A stretch of DNA of 64,000 bases. It comes from Enoplosus armatus. Lineage: Eukaryota; Chordata; Actinopteri; Centrarchiformes; Enoplosidae. Positions 23,601-34,900 of the stretch are shown here, piece after piece (position 1 is the stretch's first letter; each line of letters opens with the position of its first letter). The position numbers and the translations under genes were made by a program. The notes beneath the pieces were generated by a model. It ran no database searches. It saw nothing but the letters and a program-made list of their open reading frames with translations, and was not told the origin of the DNA. The stretch is from NCBI RefSeq assembly GCF_043641665.1, contig NC_092193.1, positions 461,501 through 525,500 on the forward strand. Reading direction: 5' to 3'.

Positions 23601-25018
23601 ATTAGTCAGTTTTTGATTGTCTGTAAATGTTAATATTATGAAACAGAAAACCTTTCGCATCAAGATCAGGATTCTTGAGCAGGATTGATCGATTCACTGA
23701 TTGATTGATTGATTGTTTACAGAGCAGTGCGGGACCCTGAGGATCTGGAGGCTCGGTCCAGCATGCACCTGGCCAGTGTGTTCGCCGGCATCGGCTTCGG
23801 AAACGCGGGAGTTCATCTGTGGTGAGAAACGAAGCCCTGCTGCTTTTGTTATTCAGTCATTTCTAAGGTTGTTTACCCCCAAACTTCCTGACATTGTAGA
23901 GATAATACATTCAAAACCACTTAAATTAATTAACCCCACATTTGAGGTGAACCCCTGAATTTGCAAGTTATTTGGTTTTCAAGTGGTAAAAACTTAAACT
24001 ATCTATTCAAAATACCTTAATATATTACAGTCTATTAATGTTTTTATTAGTTAACCCCTTAATCCCAATAGAAACACCTACATGACATCATTATTACTTT
24101 GATTATTAATGTCTTTTATTATTAATGTAATTTCAAGGTAAAACAATGAATGGATTTATTTTGTAGGCTAAATCGAAACGTTTTCTCCCTGCAGTCATGG
24201 GATGTCGTATCCGATCGCTGGCAATGTGAAGACTCATTCAGCGAAGGGTTACAGTGTGGAGCACCCCCTGGTGGTGAGTGATGAGAAGGCGACATCTGAA
24301 CAGAGCTTCATAAAGATATCTGGCAAAATCTGAGTCGAATCAAAAGGAGGTTTCCACTGTAAAAAATGTTAAAACAAGTTATTTCATCACTGAGTCTTCA
24401 AACAAGTGAAAACATTCGGACATTACGGTGAAACATTTTTCTTTCAGGATTATTTCAGAATTAATGTCGATGAATAATAACTTTACTTGTTGCACAAACA
24501 AAGTGCTTTGACAGACATTTTGGCCTAAGATTCAGATTTGGTTTTAAGGTTCAGGTTAGAATCCGGTTTAGGTTGGGGGTAGTGTTGGGTCAATGTTGTT
24601 TCAATAAGGGTCCTGACAAGTACTGAAAGACAAACTTGTGTGTGTGTGTCCTCAGCCTCATGGTCTCTCAGTGGTCCTCACGTCTCCAGCCGTCTTCAAC
24701 TTCACAGCCCCAATGTGTCCAGAGCGCCACCTGGAGGCTGCAGAGATCCTCGGTACCTGTTCACCTGTTCACCTGTTCACCTGACAGTACTGGATGATAT
24801 AATACTATAATAAATAACACTAACAAAATAACACAACACAGCACATCACTATGGCCACAGCCACAGAAAGTCCTGCTGCCTAATGTGGAAAGTGGAGCTG
24901 TGACTGTTTGTGGGTTTGGTTGTAGCTGTAGCTATTGTCGGGGCTAATGGCTACCATGGTGGCTAATGGCTATTGCTATGGCTCTAACATTTGCTGTGGC
25001 TGTGATTGTGACTGGCCA

Positions 25019-25064
<46 letters not shown>

Positions 25065-26879
25065 ACGTTCAGGTGCAGTAACGGACTATCTGTGTCACGT
25101 TCAGGTGCAGTAACAGACTCTCTGTCACGTTCAGGTGCAGTAACGGACTATCTGTGTCACGTTCAGGTGCAGTAACAGACTCTCTGTCACGTTCAGGTGC
25201 AGTAACGGACTATCTGTGTCACGTTCAGGTGCAGTAACGGACTGTGTCACGTTCAGGTGCAGTAACAGACTCTCTGTCACGTTCAGGTGCAGTAACAGAC
25301 TCTCTGTCACGTTCAGGTGCAGTAACGGACTATCTGTGTCACGTTCAGGTGCAGTAACGGACTGTGTCACGTTCAGGTGCAGTAACAGACTCTGTCATGT
25401 TCAGGTGCAGTAACAGACTCTGTCACGTTCAGGTTCAGTAACAGACTGTGTCATGTTCAGGTGCAGTAACAGACTCTGTCACGTTCAGGTGCAGTAACGG
25501 ACTCTCTGTCACGTTCAGGTGCAGTAACAGACTCTCTGTCACGTTCAGGTGCAGTAACAGACTATCTGTGTCACATTCAGGTGCAGCAACAGACTCTCTG
25601 TCACGTTTAGGTGCAGTAACAGACTCTCTGTGTCTCCGTTGCATTCAGGTGCAGTAACAGACTCTCTGTGTCTCTGTTGCATTCAGGTGCAGTAACAGAC
25701 TCTCTGTGTCTCTGTTGCATTCAGGTGCAGTAACAGACTCTGTGTCGCGTTCAGGTGCAGTAACGGACTCTCTGTGTCACGTTCAGGTGCAGTAACAGAC
25801 TCTCTGTGTCTCTGTTGCATTCAGGTGCTGACATTGGGCAGGTGAAGAGGGAGGATGCGGGCGCTGTTCTGGCCGACACGCTGCGTCAGTTCCTGTTTGA
25901 CCTGCAGGTGGAGGACGGACTGGGAGCTGTGGGATACAGTAAAGACGACGTCCCAGCTCTGGTGAAAGGAACCCTCCCTCAGGTCTGTTTAACTTCACTG
26001 ACCTTCAGAACAACCTGAACGTTTAAATTCACGTCCAGAAGTTTGTTTCCGATCAACAGACCAGTCGTCTGTGTCTGTGACGTCGTGTGTGTGTTTGTCC
26101 TCAGTGTCAATAGAAGTCATAATGAAACTTAAAAACTGTCCCTTCAATTGTATCTTTAAAAAAATCAGGTTTAATTCACGAATAAATGAATGGAATTATT
26201 ATATATTAAGGTGTCTTTAATTGATTATCTCCATGGTTTAAGGTGTAAAAACACCTTAAAGTAAGAAGACACCTGAAATTTTGACCATTGAAAAATTAAG
26301 GTCTATTTAGGGTATTATCTGCACAGTTTAAGGGCTATTTAAGGTGTATTAAAAAAAAAACTTAAAATTCATCAAATAACATGAAATCTACCCCTTTGTT
26401 TATACCTTTCAAAAAGTGAAGCTGCAAATTCATGTTAATGGTTATATGAATTGATAATGGTAATATTTAATGGACCATCAACACAGTTTATGGAGTAATA
26501 CCATAAACCTTAAAGTAGAATAAAATATATAATTGTTCAAATAGATTTTTGCCTATTAATAATCTGCACCGTTGAAGGGGGGCGTTAAAGCATCCCTTCA
26601 TTCATAACTGAACGTGAGCTTGAAGGAGGATATAATCCTGTAAAACCCCTTAATGTATTATAATCTATTCATTTGGCCATTGAGGAGCCCTTAATGGAAA
26701 GTGCAGGTTTCTTTAAGGTGGAATGAAGATTTGAAAGCACTGGTGTAGATTTGTGTCTGTGTTTTCTGTGATTTTTCTTCTTCTTTGTTTTTCAGGAGCG
26801 AGTGACCAAACTGTCCCCCAGAGGACACACTGAGGAGGACCTGAGCCAGCTGTTTGAAGCCTCCATGAAGCTCTACTGA
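16330..26879 (+). CDS. adhfe1: Hydroxyacid-oxoacid transhydrogenase, 14 exons
   Basis: Mitochondrial iron-type alcohol dehydrogenase family enzyme that transfers hydride between 4-hydroxybutyrate and 2-oxoglutarate, giving succinic semialdehyde and D-2-hydroxyglutarate. Exons: 16330-16382, 17512-17549, 17903-17952, 18116-18169, 19051-19205, 19371-19567, 20626-20703, 21263-21368, 22661-22813, 23723-23821, 24195-24273, 24656-24752, 25825-25982, 26796-26879. All junctions are GT-AG and keep frame, giving 466 residues, against 467 in human as I recall. The first exon encodes a basic mitochondrial leader ([17 protein letters not shown]). Seen are the nucleotide-binding [27 protein letters not shown], the metal-binding GFDVLCHALE (split between exons 8 and 9) and GNAGVHLCHGMSYP, and the C-terminal LFEASMKLY. 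Introns 7 and 12 hold minisatellites; introns 6, 8, 9 and 13 are AT-rich with scraps of repeats. Confidence 0.96.
17599..17642. repeat. (CA)n microsatellite
   Basis: About 22 CA units, in adhfe1 intron 2 just downstream of exon 2. Confidence 0.95.
20883..21176. repeat. 37-bp minisatellite in adhfe1 intron 7
   Basis: About eight near-identical copies of a 37-bp unit that starts gactgtatataaagatggcc and ends in cgtctccaccgta or cgtctccaccaca. Each unit carries a TATAAA-like element and an AAGATGGCC motif resembling a YY1 site. The array lies between exon 7 (ends 20703) and exon 8 (starts 21263). Because 37 is not a multiple of 3, overlapping open frames of about 76-119 codons appear on the minus strand; they are repeat artefacts. 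Confidence 0.95.
22861..22970. repeat. Dispersed repeat scrap in adhfe1 intron 9
   Basis: The sequence ggtaaatggtctcacttata, then agcgcttttcatcc, and later ctaaccactgcgccacc is the pattern of a common teleost interspersed repeat, here only about 110 bp. Family name not assigned. Confidence 0.45.
25021..25824. repeat. Minisatellite of splice-acceptor-like units, adhfe1 intron 12
   Basis: A (TC)n run (25021-25060) leads into about 24 copies of a 26-38 bp unit, nearly all containing ttcaggtgcagtaac preceded by a pyrimidine-rich tctctgtcacg or tctctgttgcat. The array runs without a gap into the true exon 13 acceptor, tctctgttgcattcag at 25809-25824, and exon 13 itself begins GTGC. Nearly every unit is therefore a copy of the exon 13 3' splice site with its first exon bases. 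Confidence 0.9.
26170..26720. repeat. Diverged repeat in adhfe1 intron 13
   Basis: Old, diverged copies of a motif combining atctgcac-agttta with ttaagg-rich flanks occur at about 26210-26240, 26290-26345, 26465-26490 and 26555-26590; a further copy is at about 27240-27290, beyond the gene. No coding potential. Confidence 0.4.
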
Positions 26880-27109
26880 ACACACACGGGTGCTTTCTGT
26901 CCTTGTGAGGACCAAACACACTGCGGGGGCATTTTAAATAATCACGGTTCTTCAGTCAGATGTGAACTGATCTCAGGTCTGTTGTGTGTTAAACTGCAGT
27001 TCTTCTAACAGCCACTAGAGGGTGCTGGGTTTCTCAGCCTGTTCAGACTCACCTGTGACGTCTCGGCACATTTTATCAACTGCTGCATATTGATTTATAT
27101 TAACATACA

Positions 27110-27115
27110 AATAAA
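27110..27115 (+). terminator. adhfe1: adhfe1 poly(A) signal
   Basis: AATAAA 231 bp after the adhfe1 stop codon and the first canonical signal after it, so it probably ends the adhfe1 transcript. Confidence 0.65.
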
Positions 27116-28981
27116 ATGCATATTTACACATTGGTGTTGTCCTCTGCTGTTCATTCAGATCCAGAATCAGAGCATCAGTGCTTTAACTTCATCCTGTAAG
27201 ATCTCAACTGATCCAGGACCTGCCCGAAACATTTGAAAAGTCCTATTTAAGGTATTTTTAAAACATCATCTGCACGGTTTAAGTGCTTTTTATGGAAATG
27301 AAATCCATCTCTAGATTTATAGCTTAAATGGGCCGAAATCGTTCAAGTGAAGTGAGAATTCAGGGATGTTATGTGGTGCGTCCATGAAAGATCCCTTCAT
27401 ATTTTAATCTATTTATCCATGAATTAACTTTGGTTCGTTTAAGGTTTATGTGCAGATTTAAGTTTTGAACTTTTACAATTAAAATGGAATCACAAACAAA
27501 ACAGCTACCTTCTTTTATTTTTTATTTTCAATCTTTTTTTAAAGTGTGAATTTAGCTGCTCACATCAACACAAACAAGAAGCAGCCAGACTACTGTAATA
27601 AAGTCTTTTATAAAAGGCGGCTAATTTAAAGTGTCAGAACAGAAACAGAATGAATTACATGTTGGCTTGAGACTCTTTGTAACAACGGGATTACAATTTG
27701 TGATCAGTGAGTTTTGTTCACATCTTTTATTTAAATACTTTAAGAGGCCTGAAAAGTTGTCTTGTAATTTACAAGAGAAACCAAAGTGGAAAAATCTATA
27801 TCAGAAAAATTAATGAAAAAATGAATTAAGTTTGGTGGAGCATAAATGTTTGAGTGGGTCTGAAGGGGTTAATCTGGACACGTTTCACTTCACCTCCATG
27901 AAAGTGACTGTTGCAGCAGAGAAGTCAAATCGTGTCTTTTTTAATGGCAGTTTTGTTCTTAAAAAAGTGAGTTTAAATAAAATTTTGGTTTCATTAATGA
28001 AAAAGCAAAAAGTCAAGTTTGTCTAAAACCTTTATTTTATAAATGAAATAATAATAATAATAACTGATTTCTAATAGAAATCGGTTTGTTTGAGTTGTGT
28101 GTGTGTTTCTCAGAAGAGCCTCTCTCGTTTTAATCCAGTTTAGTCTCATCCAGGAACAGTTGTTACATAAACCTGATCTGACTGTTTAACTGGTTTAACC
28201 CTGAGAGCAGAAAATGAGCTAAAGACAAAGTGACCCTGAACGCAGCACAGAGCATACACACCTGAGTGCACACACACACACATACACACACACACACACA
28301 CACCTGAGCTCACAGTCTCACACACACCTGGTGAGTTTCCATCACTGAGAATGTTTTGTTATTGCTGACTCAGCTGTAAACCTGATGCACCTGAACGCAC
28401 CTTTAATCATTTTCTTTACGAGATTATTTCAGCTTGTCTGAAATTACACGAATGAAGGATGAAGAAAGAGTGTAATTACTTCCACCAGACAAAAGGTTTA
28501 CAGACTGCAGATTATTACTAATATCAGACATTAATATTCACCTCAGTTTGTTAAAGCTGCATTTATTGATTTCTTGTTTTCAGCAGAAGTCTGTTAACAC
28601 AACATCTGACATCAGCTTATAAAGTAATTGATGCTAACATGTTACGTCCGGCAGCTACAGAGCAACATGCTGCTTCGTGTGTTAGCTCTGTTTCTGGTCT
28701 CTTTAGCTGCTAAATGCTCCTCTATGAGCAGCTCATGTTTGGTGGCTTCTTACCGCTTTTATTCTGAAAACACTGAGAGCCAGGAAACCAAAACTGGGAG
28801 CTAGAAGAGGCTGAAAAGCTGCTCAGAGCTGCAGAGATGATGATGATCCTCTGTGAGGTCACAGCTACAAGCAACCCTGTTGATTGCAAACCGTCATCAA
28901 TGAATTATTGATGTGCAAATATTGATTTTAGCTGCTTCAAACAGATTTCAGTTCCATAAAAAAACAACTGAAACATTAGAA
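27116..28981. other. Intergenic, adhfe1 to vxn
   Basis: No gene seen. AT-rich, with a (CA)n stretch at about 28268-28303 and a diverged repeat copy near 27240-27290. Confidence 0.4.
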
Positions 28982-29511
28982 TCAATGTGACCATGAGGTC
29001 AAGATGAAGGTGATGAAGTGATGGAGTGATGAAGGTGAAGTGATGAAGCTGACGAAGGTGATGGAGTGACGAAGGTGAAGTGACGAAGGTGAAGTGACGA
29101 AGGTGATGAAGTGATGAAGCTGACAAAGTTGATGAAGTGATGAAGGTGATGAAGTGATGAAGGTGAGGAAGTGATGAAGGTGATGAAGCTGACGAAGGTG
29201 ATGGAGTGATGAAGTGATGAAGCTGACGAAGGTGATGGAGTGATGAAGGTGATGGAGTGATGAAGTGATGAAGGTGATGGAGTGATGAAGTGATGAAGGT
29301 GATGGAGTGATGAAGGTGATGGAGTGACGAAGGTGATGAAGTGATGAAGGTGACGAAGGTGATGGAGTGATGAAGGTGATGGAGTGATGAAGCTGACGAA
29401 GTGATGAAGCTGACGAAGGTGATGGAGTGATGAAGGTGATGGAGTGATGAAGTGATGAAGGTGATGGAGTGATGAAGCTGATGAAGGTGATGAAGTGATG
29501 AAGGTGAGTCA
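28982..29511. repeat. TGATGAAG-type minisatellite, left arm
   Basis: Purine-rich tandem array built from tgatgaag, tgacgaag and tgatggag words, with a loose higher unit such as gtgatgaagctgacgaagg. The same array resumes at 30640 beyond an inserted LINE fragment. It produces long spurious Ser/His-rich open frames on the minus strand. Confidence 0.93.
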
Positions 29512-30645
29512 GAATCAGAAACTGTTTATTGCCAAGTAACATACATTACAGGGAGTTTGCTGTGGTCTGAAGGTGCTATTGTTTTGACAACAAACATGTA
29601 GAATATAAAAGCTAAAATAAGAATAAAAATAAAAATAAGATAAGATAAATAACAACAGTGCAGTGACCAGAATAAAGTAAAGTGTTCAGATAAAGTGTCC
29701 AGTAGGGGGTGGGTGCGTTAATGTAACGCAGGGGGGACAGGGGTGACTTGTGTTTGTGTTCGGGGGGGTCAGTGTGAGTTTGTCAGGTTGTCACCAGAGT
29801 CGTTGGAGGAGAACTGGTCTTGTAGTCTCTCTGAGTACAGTCGTTTAGCTTCCCTCACCGCCTTGCTAAACTTGTACTTGGCTTCCTTAAACTCTGCTCT
29901 GTTGCCACTCTTAAACGCCTCTTCCTTTTCCAGCCTCAGCTGTCGCAGTCTTGCTGTGAACCAGGGTTTGTCGTTGTTGTAACTCACCCTGGTCCGAGTT
30001 GGTACGCAGCAGTCCTCACAGAAGCTGATATATGAAGTCACAGCCTCTGTGTACTCATCCAGACTGTTGGTAGCAGTCCTGAAAACATCCCAGTCAGTAC
30101 AGTCCAAACACGCCTTCAGGTCCTCTGCAGCTTCACTAGTCCACTTCTTCGAAGTTCTCACAACAGGCTTAGAAAGTTTTAATTTCTGCCTGTATGTGGG
30201 AATCAGGTGGACCATGTCGTGGTCAGAGTGTCCCAGTGCAGCGTGGGTGACGGCGTGAAAAGCGTTACTGACTGTGGTGTAACAGTGATCCAGAGTGTTC
30301 CCCTCCCTGGTGGGGCATTTAATAAACTGTTTGTATTTTGGGAGTTCGTGTCTGAGATTACCTTTGTTAAAGTCACCGAGGACAGTAACTAAGGAGTCCG
30401 GGTTGGTCCGCTCCGTTTCCAGTATCTGGTCGGCGAGTGCGCGCTGTGCGTCCTGCACGTTGGCCTCCGGTGGAATGTAAACACCGACCAGAATGAATGA
30501 AGCGAACTCACGGGGGGGGGGGGGGGGGGGGGGGGGGGGTAGTATGGTTTACAGTTTATGAAAAAGGTTTCCAGGGAAGGAGAGCAATGCCGTCGGATCA
30601 CTGTCACGTCGTTACACCAGCTGCTGTTGATGTAGAAACAGGAAT
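29512..30645 (-). mobile_element. LINE fragment inserted in minisatellite, endonuclease part
   Basis: Read on the minus strand, this is the C-terminal half of a LINE endonuclease domain: [26 protein letters not shown], then the linker NDKPWFTARLRQLRLEKEEA (open frame 30458-29769). The upstream part WCNDVTVIRRHCSP (near 30600) is in another frame, separated by a 28-base G run at 30512-30539. After the linker the element goes straight to a 3' UTR and the tail tgtttattgccaagtaacat near 29530, so the whole RT domain is missing. It is truncated at the 5' end and internally deleted. Related to, but not the same subfamily as, the element at 13.6-15.2 kb. Confidence 0.82.
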
Positions 30646-31238
30646 GATGAAGGTGAAGTGATGGAGGTGATGGAGTGATGAGGGTGATGAAGTGATGAAG
30701 CTGACAAAGTGATGAAGCTGACGAAGGTGATGAAGTGATGAAGGTGATGAAGTGATGAAGGTGTTGAAGCTGTGATGAAGGTGATGGAGTGATAAGGTGA
30801 TGAAAGTGATGAAGTGATGACGGTGAAGTGATGAAGGTGAAGTGATGAAGTGATGAGGGTGATGAAGTGATGAAGCTGACAAAGTGATGAAGCTGACGAA
30901 AGTGATGAGGGTGATGGAGTGATGAAAGTGATGAAGCTGACGAAGTGATGAAGCTGACGAAGGTGAAGTGATGAAGGTGATGGAGTGATGAAGGTGATGA
31001 AGCTGTGATGAAGGGGATGAAGTGATGAAGGTGATGAAGCTGTGATGAAGGCGGTGAAGCTGATGAAGTGATGAAGGCGATGAAGCTGATGAAGTGATCA
31101 AGGTGATGAAGCTGTGATGAAGGCAGTGAAGCTGATGAAGTGATGAAGGTGATGAAGTGATGAAGGCAGTGAAGCTGATGAAGTGATGAAGGTGATGAAG
31201 CTGTGATGAAGGCGATGAAGTGATGAAGCTGATAACGG
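30646..31238. repeat. TGATGAAG-type minisatellite, right arm
   Basis: Continuation of the purine-rich array at 28982-29511, with the same tgatgaag/tgacgaag words and some gctgtgatgaaggcgatgaa variants. It ends about 380 bp upstream of the vxn start codon. Confidence 0.93.
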
Positions 31239-31616
31239 CAGCATGAACGTAGTGAAGGCAGAGAGAGGATCAAAAGACAGCAGCTGATTGGCTAATGATG
31301 GAGGTGTGTGATCAGCTGACGAACAGCTGATGTGTGAATTGAAGCCTCAGACAACAACAGCAGGACTTTTCCTTGTAACAGAGTATTTCTACACTGTAGT
31401 ATTCGTACTTTTACTGCAGTACATCTGTTTTGATTTTGAGTGTGAATTCACTGTTTTCTGTCGGCCAATACGAAGTCTGGAACAACTGCTGGAGACACCT
31501 GATGTCCTGTGTGTGTGTTACAGAGACACACACTCAGCAGGATTAGTGACAGCAGGTATTTAAGTGCTGTGAGTGTGTGTGAGTGTGAGTGTGAGTGTGA
31601 GTGTGAGCAGAGCAGC

Positions 31617-31905
31617 ATGCAGCAGATCTACAGACAAACAGACAAACAGTTTGAGGTTTATACCACCGTCTTCTCCCCGCAAGGTGGGTCAACACACACA
31701 CACACACACACACACACAGGCAACACACACACACACACAGGCAACACACACACACACATAGGCAACACACACACACATACACACACATAGGCAACACACA
31801 CACACAGGCAACACATCTATAATCTGTAATCATGAATGATGTTATATTGATTGCAACTGTCTTCCTGTCTGTCTGTCTGTCTTCCTGTCTGTCTTCCTGC
31901 CTGCC

Positions 31906-31942
<37 letters not shown>

Positions 31943-34900
31943 TCCTGTCTGTCTTCCTGTCTGTCTGTCTGTCTTCCTGTCTGTCGCTCTGTCTGTCTGT
32001 CTCTGTGTGTGTGTGTGTGTCTGTCTGTCGGTTGTTCTGTCCTTCTGTCTTCCTGTCTGTCTGTCTGTCGGTTGTTCTGTCCTTCTGTCCTTCTGTCTTC
32101 CTGTCTGTCTGTCTGTTGGTTGTTCTGTCCTTCTGTCCTTCTGTCTTCCTGTCTGTCTGTCTGTCTGTCTGTCTTCCTGTCTGTCTGTCTGTCTGTCTGT
32201 CAGTGTGCAGATCGAGGACGAGACATGTGGAGGCAGAAAAGGTAAAGTGAGAACATGAAACCTCGTTTTTATCAGCCGGAGAGAAAAAAAACATCTGAAG
32301 AGTTTAAATTCAGCTCTTGACTGGTTTCTGTTGAACTGGTTTCTGTTGGACTTCGCTGGTTTCTGTTGAACTGGTTTCTGTTGAACTTTGCTGGTTTCTG
32401 TTGACGGGGTCTCTGGGTCTCAGATCCCCAGCTCCACCCTTGAGTCCAAATATGGTCACTTCTTGTTCCAAAAAACCAAGATGGCGACGACCAAAACGCC
32501 AAATTGGAGGCTTCAAAACGTTAGTCCACAAACCAACGGGGGACGTCACGGAGGCTAAGTCTGTTATGAAGTCTGTGGTTGTTATATTTTAATTTGATTC
32601 TTTTTCGGTTTTCCATTATTTCGGTTTACCAGATTTGGACAAATGAACACGACGTCACTGAAGAATGAGGAGAAATGAAGACCTTCAGTTTGATTTTTGT
32701 GACGTGACTCTGATCAGTGCTGATGGTTGTTATTGATTCTGTTATATTGAACAGACTCATTTCACCTTTAGACTTCCTTCATTCTCTGTGTGTTAATCAG
32801 TGTTACATCAGTGTGACCTCTGACCTCTGAGTATTTACAGCCTGCTGAGCAGCAGCTATTTAAAGCAGATTAAAGGTAACACACTAATGAATGATTAACA
32901 CACACACTCCTCTAATCAACCAATTAGCTGCAGCTTCCTGTGATGCGGGTTGGATGAGGTCACTTTGATTCTCTTTTTATTTCCAACAATTTAGAAATAT
33001 TCGACAAAAGAAAAGCAGAAAGAAAGAAACATTTCTTTGCAACATAAAGTTTCTGTTGTTGTAATTTGATGCTGATCCAGATGTTTTCATCCATCCAGAA
33101 TATTACTGAATATTGAATAATAATTAGCCTACAATCATCATTTTACAATATGTAAGGATGCTGATCGATCTTCATAAATTTAAGACAAAACATTCTCATT
33201 TCGTTCTTGACCTCTGGAACAGCAGTTTGACATGTTAAAGGACCAATTTTCACGTAATTTAACGTCCTCGTAAAGTTAAAAACACACAAACATTAAAACC
33301 CTTAATATATTCATCCGTGAATGAAGAATCAAACGTGAATCTGACGTGAACCAGAATCCCTGAACCTTAATAACACCTTAAGCTCATCATTCATGGATTC
33401 ACCAAGTGTTTCACATTCAGGAGGAAATTAAGGGGAAAGTCATAAAGCCCTTAAACTCTTCTTCATGTGATCATTAAGGGCTTGTCAAATTTAGGTGTTT
33501 TTAAGGGGTTTAGTTTTCCAAATTAAAGGACAAATGAAGGATCTCTGGCTACAAACACACGGATTTAGAATCGGACATTATTAAGATGTATTAAGGGTTA
33601 ATTAAGGCATTGTTGTTGAGTGTAGAATTTGTTCTGATGGTGGTGTCACCAGACTTTTTAGTACTGATCCTCTGGGGACCATGAATATGAACAGTTCTGG
33701 ATTGTGATTGACAGGTGGTGGTGGCGGTGATGCAGTACCGGTCCCGCTGGCCAAAGGAGCTGGACCTGAACCAGGGAGACCTGATCCAGGTTCTGTTTAA
33801 GGAGGATGAGACCTGGTGGTTCGGACGGCTGAAAAACGGAAACGAGGGTTACTTTCCTGCAGCCTGCGTGGAGCCACTCCAGGTAACAACACTCACCTGG
33901 TCTACTGGGTCTACTGGTCTGCTGGGGGGGGGTCCTTATTCTTCTTTAGATACTTGGAGCACATTGCTGATAATACTTTTGCAGAAGTACTGTTTTTTAA
34001 TGGACGACTAATAATAATAACTTTATTCATGACATCACTATGACATCATACAATGGAGGAGGATCAACCAGGAAACTGACCTTTATGTGGAATCGACCCT
34101 TTAAATGAAGTTTCTTAAACTGACTATGAGTAAAATAAGTAAAGGATTTGGGACGTGGATCGGTTCAGTATCAGGATTCTGTCTCTGGTGGTTCCGGTCC
34201 TGACTCTGGTTGTACTCTGGTCCAGCTGCAGCAGAAATAAACTCAGCAGCTGATTGGCTGACAGCCAGTGATGTAACACAGTCTTTGTGCTGCAGGCCGG
34301 AGATTCGTCCAGAGCCACGCCCACGCTGGTGAGGAGGGGGTCGGTACCGGCCGTTGTGATGACAGCAGGCGCCCCCTGTGGCTGCACGAGGTAACTGCAC
34401 CAACAACACATGACCATCAGTGAACACACTGAGCATGTCTCACTTAAACCTGGTATTAAAACCCGAGCTGTATCCGGACACATTGTGTAGATAAAGACAA
34501 ACGCATGTTAATGCAAGGTGTAAATGGGGTGTCTGATTGATGGTAATATGACTTTATTTACACATCACATAGAGACAATCTGAGAAAACCTGTTGAATTA
34601 TTTTTTTTTGTTTTAAAGTGAATTAATATTTTTAGTGACGAGCTTTCAATGAAAAAGTCACAAAAACGAGTTCCACTTTACATGTAAACAAAATGAATTT
34701 GAGTTTTATTTCTTCTTTCTTTATTTCTTTGTGAAACAATATTTTTTATAACCTTGAACTAATAATATTTTCAGTGATTATCACTAAAGATTTGTACATT
34801 TTTTCTTGTATTTTGGGTTCCTGGCAGCTTTCTACTCTATTAGATTACCAAAATGAGAAGTCGGACATGTAGCTGAATTAGTGCTGAAATGAAAGACACC

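Noticed and set aside
25062..25824. CRISPR-like array of repeats
   Set aside because: Vertebrate intron; units are contiguous with no unique spacers and no cas genes.
28982..31273. Long Ser/His/Phe-rich minus-strand frames (186 and 294 codons)
   Set aside because: Translations of the tgatgaag minisatellite; only the LINE endonuclease part (30458-29769) has recognisable protein features.
31832..32294. Cys/Leu/Ser-rich and Asp/Arg/Thr-rich frames of about 80-150 codons on both strands
   Set aside because: Translations of the (CTGT)n array in vxn intron 1.
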